A stretch of 64,000 bases of DNA from NCBI RefSeq assembly GCF_005116655.2, contig NZ_CP050698.1:6032501-6096500 (forward strand), given 5' to 3'. The stretch comes from Desulfosediminicola flagellatus. GTDB lineage: Bacteria > Desulfobacterota > Desulfobulbia > Desulfobulbales > Desulfocapsaceae. The notes under the pieces were generated by a model, which did no database searches, was not told the DNA's origin, and was given only the letters and a program-made list of their open reading frames with translations. Positions 63,396 through 64,000 of this stretch are shown piece by piece (positions within the stretch are counted from its first letter, which is position 1; every line of letters begins with the position of its first letter). Made by a program: the position numbers and the translations under genes.

Positions 63396-63980
63396 TTATA
63401 CAAAAAATACATATCCTGATTTTGGACCATGGGCGCCGATAACCAGCGATTGCTCGATATCAGCCGTCTTTGAAGGACCCGATATAAAGGTGCCGTAGCT
63501 TGAACCTGTAAAATCGATTCGCTCGTATGCATCATGCATGGTGGCAACGATATTTTTCGTTTCCACTACTATTATACTGTTTTCAGCGAGAAAGTAGAGT
63601 GCCCTGTGACGATTATCAGGGTTTTGCACCCAGACGGCACCGTTTTCAGCCACAGCAAATTCTCCTTTAATAACTGCTAGATTAACTGATGCCAGTGAAT
63701 GCGGTGTCTCTGCGCTATTTCCATTGTCACTTGAGATAGCACATCCTGCTACATTGCATACTATGTCACTGGCATCAGGATAAAGCTCTCTTGCTTTTGA
63801 TTCAATATCAGCGATACTTTCAAGAAAAACAGCTTTGCCACCAACACCGTGTAAGGCTTCACTGAATTGAGTGTTGAGGTCGTCATATACGATGGCCTCG
63901 ATATTGTGGTCAGGAAGTTGTGTGCTGGCATCAGTTCCAGCAGACTTAATGCTGTTTAGAATACTGTCTTTGGATGTCAT
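63396..63980 (-). CDS. LUD-domain protein (LutC/YkgG family)
   Basis: 194 residues: a LUD (lactate utilisation) fold with LASVNLAVIKGEFAVAENGAVWV and the C-terminal GPSKTADIEQSLVIGAHGPKS, which are typical of LutC. LutABC oxidises lactate to pyruvate with iron-sulfur partners; here only a LutC-like gene is visible, and a LutB-type gene may lie beyond 64000. AGGAGG precedes the ATG at 63980. Confidence 0.85.
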   Translation of the reverse strand: MTSKDSILNSIKSAGTDASTQLPDHNIEAIVYDDLNTQFSEALHGVGGKAVFLESIADIESKARELYPDASDIVCNVAGCAISSDNGNSAETPHSLASVNLAVIKGEFAVAENGAVWVQNPDNRHRALYFLAENSIIVVETKNIVATMHDAYERIDFTGSSYGTFISGPSKTADIEQSLVIGAHGPKSGYVFFV

Positions 63981-64000
63981 GACTTTCCTCCTTTCCGCTC

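Noticed and set aside
1..64000. tRNA, rRNA or riboswitch genes
   Set aside because: No cloverleaf, rRNA core sequence or recognisable riboswitch consensus was seen while reading the intergenic regions; a covariance-model scan was not possible.

Overview
The window looks like chromosome of an anaerobic, sulfite-respiring Desulfobacterota bacterium, most likely a Desulfobulbales-type marine or sediment organism. This is inferred from the gene content: isethionate sulfite-lyase in a microcompartment locus, a small siroheme sulfite reductase, a 12-heme cytochrome, a Na+-pumping oxaloacetate decarboxylase, a Ni-CO dehydrogenase with CooA, and monomeric isocitrate dehydrogenase. No rRNA, tRNA, CRISPR array or intact transposase was seen.

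Region 1 (1-17343) is the most striking part: a sulfonate (isethionate) respiration island. A microcompartment operon (109-6513) encodes an acylating aldehyde dehydrogenase, two hexameric shell proteins, PduL phosphotransacylase, a pentameric shell vertex protein, two poorly understood accessory proteins, a PduS-like Fe-S/flavin protein and a PduT-like tandem-domain shell protein. A 0.9-kb control region follows, with three 18-bp palindromes and a sigma-54 promoter. Then come a TRAP transporter (DctP, fused DctQM), the glycyl radical enzyme IslA, its activase IslB, a PAS-AAA-Fis sigma-54 activator, a TauE/SafE exporter and a small siroheme sulfite reductase. IslA carries every isethionate sulfite-lyase active-site residue that I can recall, at a constant offset. 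The inferred flow is isethionate import, C-S cleavage to sulfite plus acetaldehyde, acetaldehyde to acetyl-CoA to acetyl phosphate inside the shell with electrons leaving through PduS/PduT-like proteins, and sulfite to respiration or export. The locus class is known (Bilophila). The operators, RNA hairpins and gene layout here are the less described parts.

Region 2 (17377-33839) is mixed chromosomal: a dodecaheme cytochrome c, a decayed fragment of a second monomeric isocitrate dehydrogenase, a soluble FtsK-type motor with a ZapA-like N-terminus, the intact isocitrate dehydrogenase, an HDOD protein, a threonine-aldolase-family enzyme with a MarR regulator, acetyl-CoA synthetase, a DGC-domain gene remnant, and a membrane sensor that ends in an AlbA_2 domain.

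Region 3 (33874-48157) holds oadGAB (OadB has a signal peptide and a degenerate biotinyl-like domain), an ABM-domain protein, a von Willebrand lipoprotein divergent from a sigma factor/anti-sigma pair, pyrF, trkH, a solute-binding protein, and a GntR regulator with a small membrane protein.

Region 4 (48238-64000) holds a 1056-residue membrane protein of unknown function, a HAD phosphatase, an HMGL-family aldolase, an AI-2E family permease, an MBL-fold hydrolase, a TetR regulator, a thioesterase, a patatin-like protein, a CO-sensing CooA/CooS module with two TGTCA-N6 boxes, a CBS protein and a LUD protein. A family of 100-170 bp palindromic repeats with shared ends (GGAGGCTGTCCGACA) is scattered through 40-60 kb.
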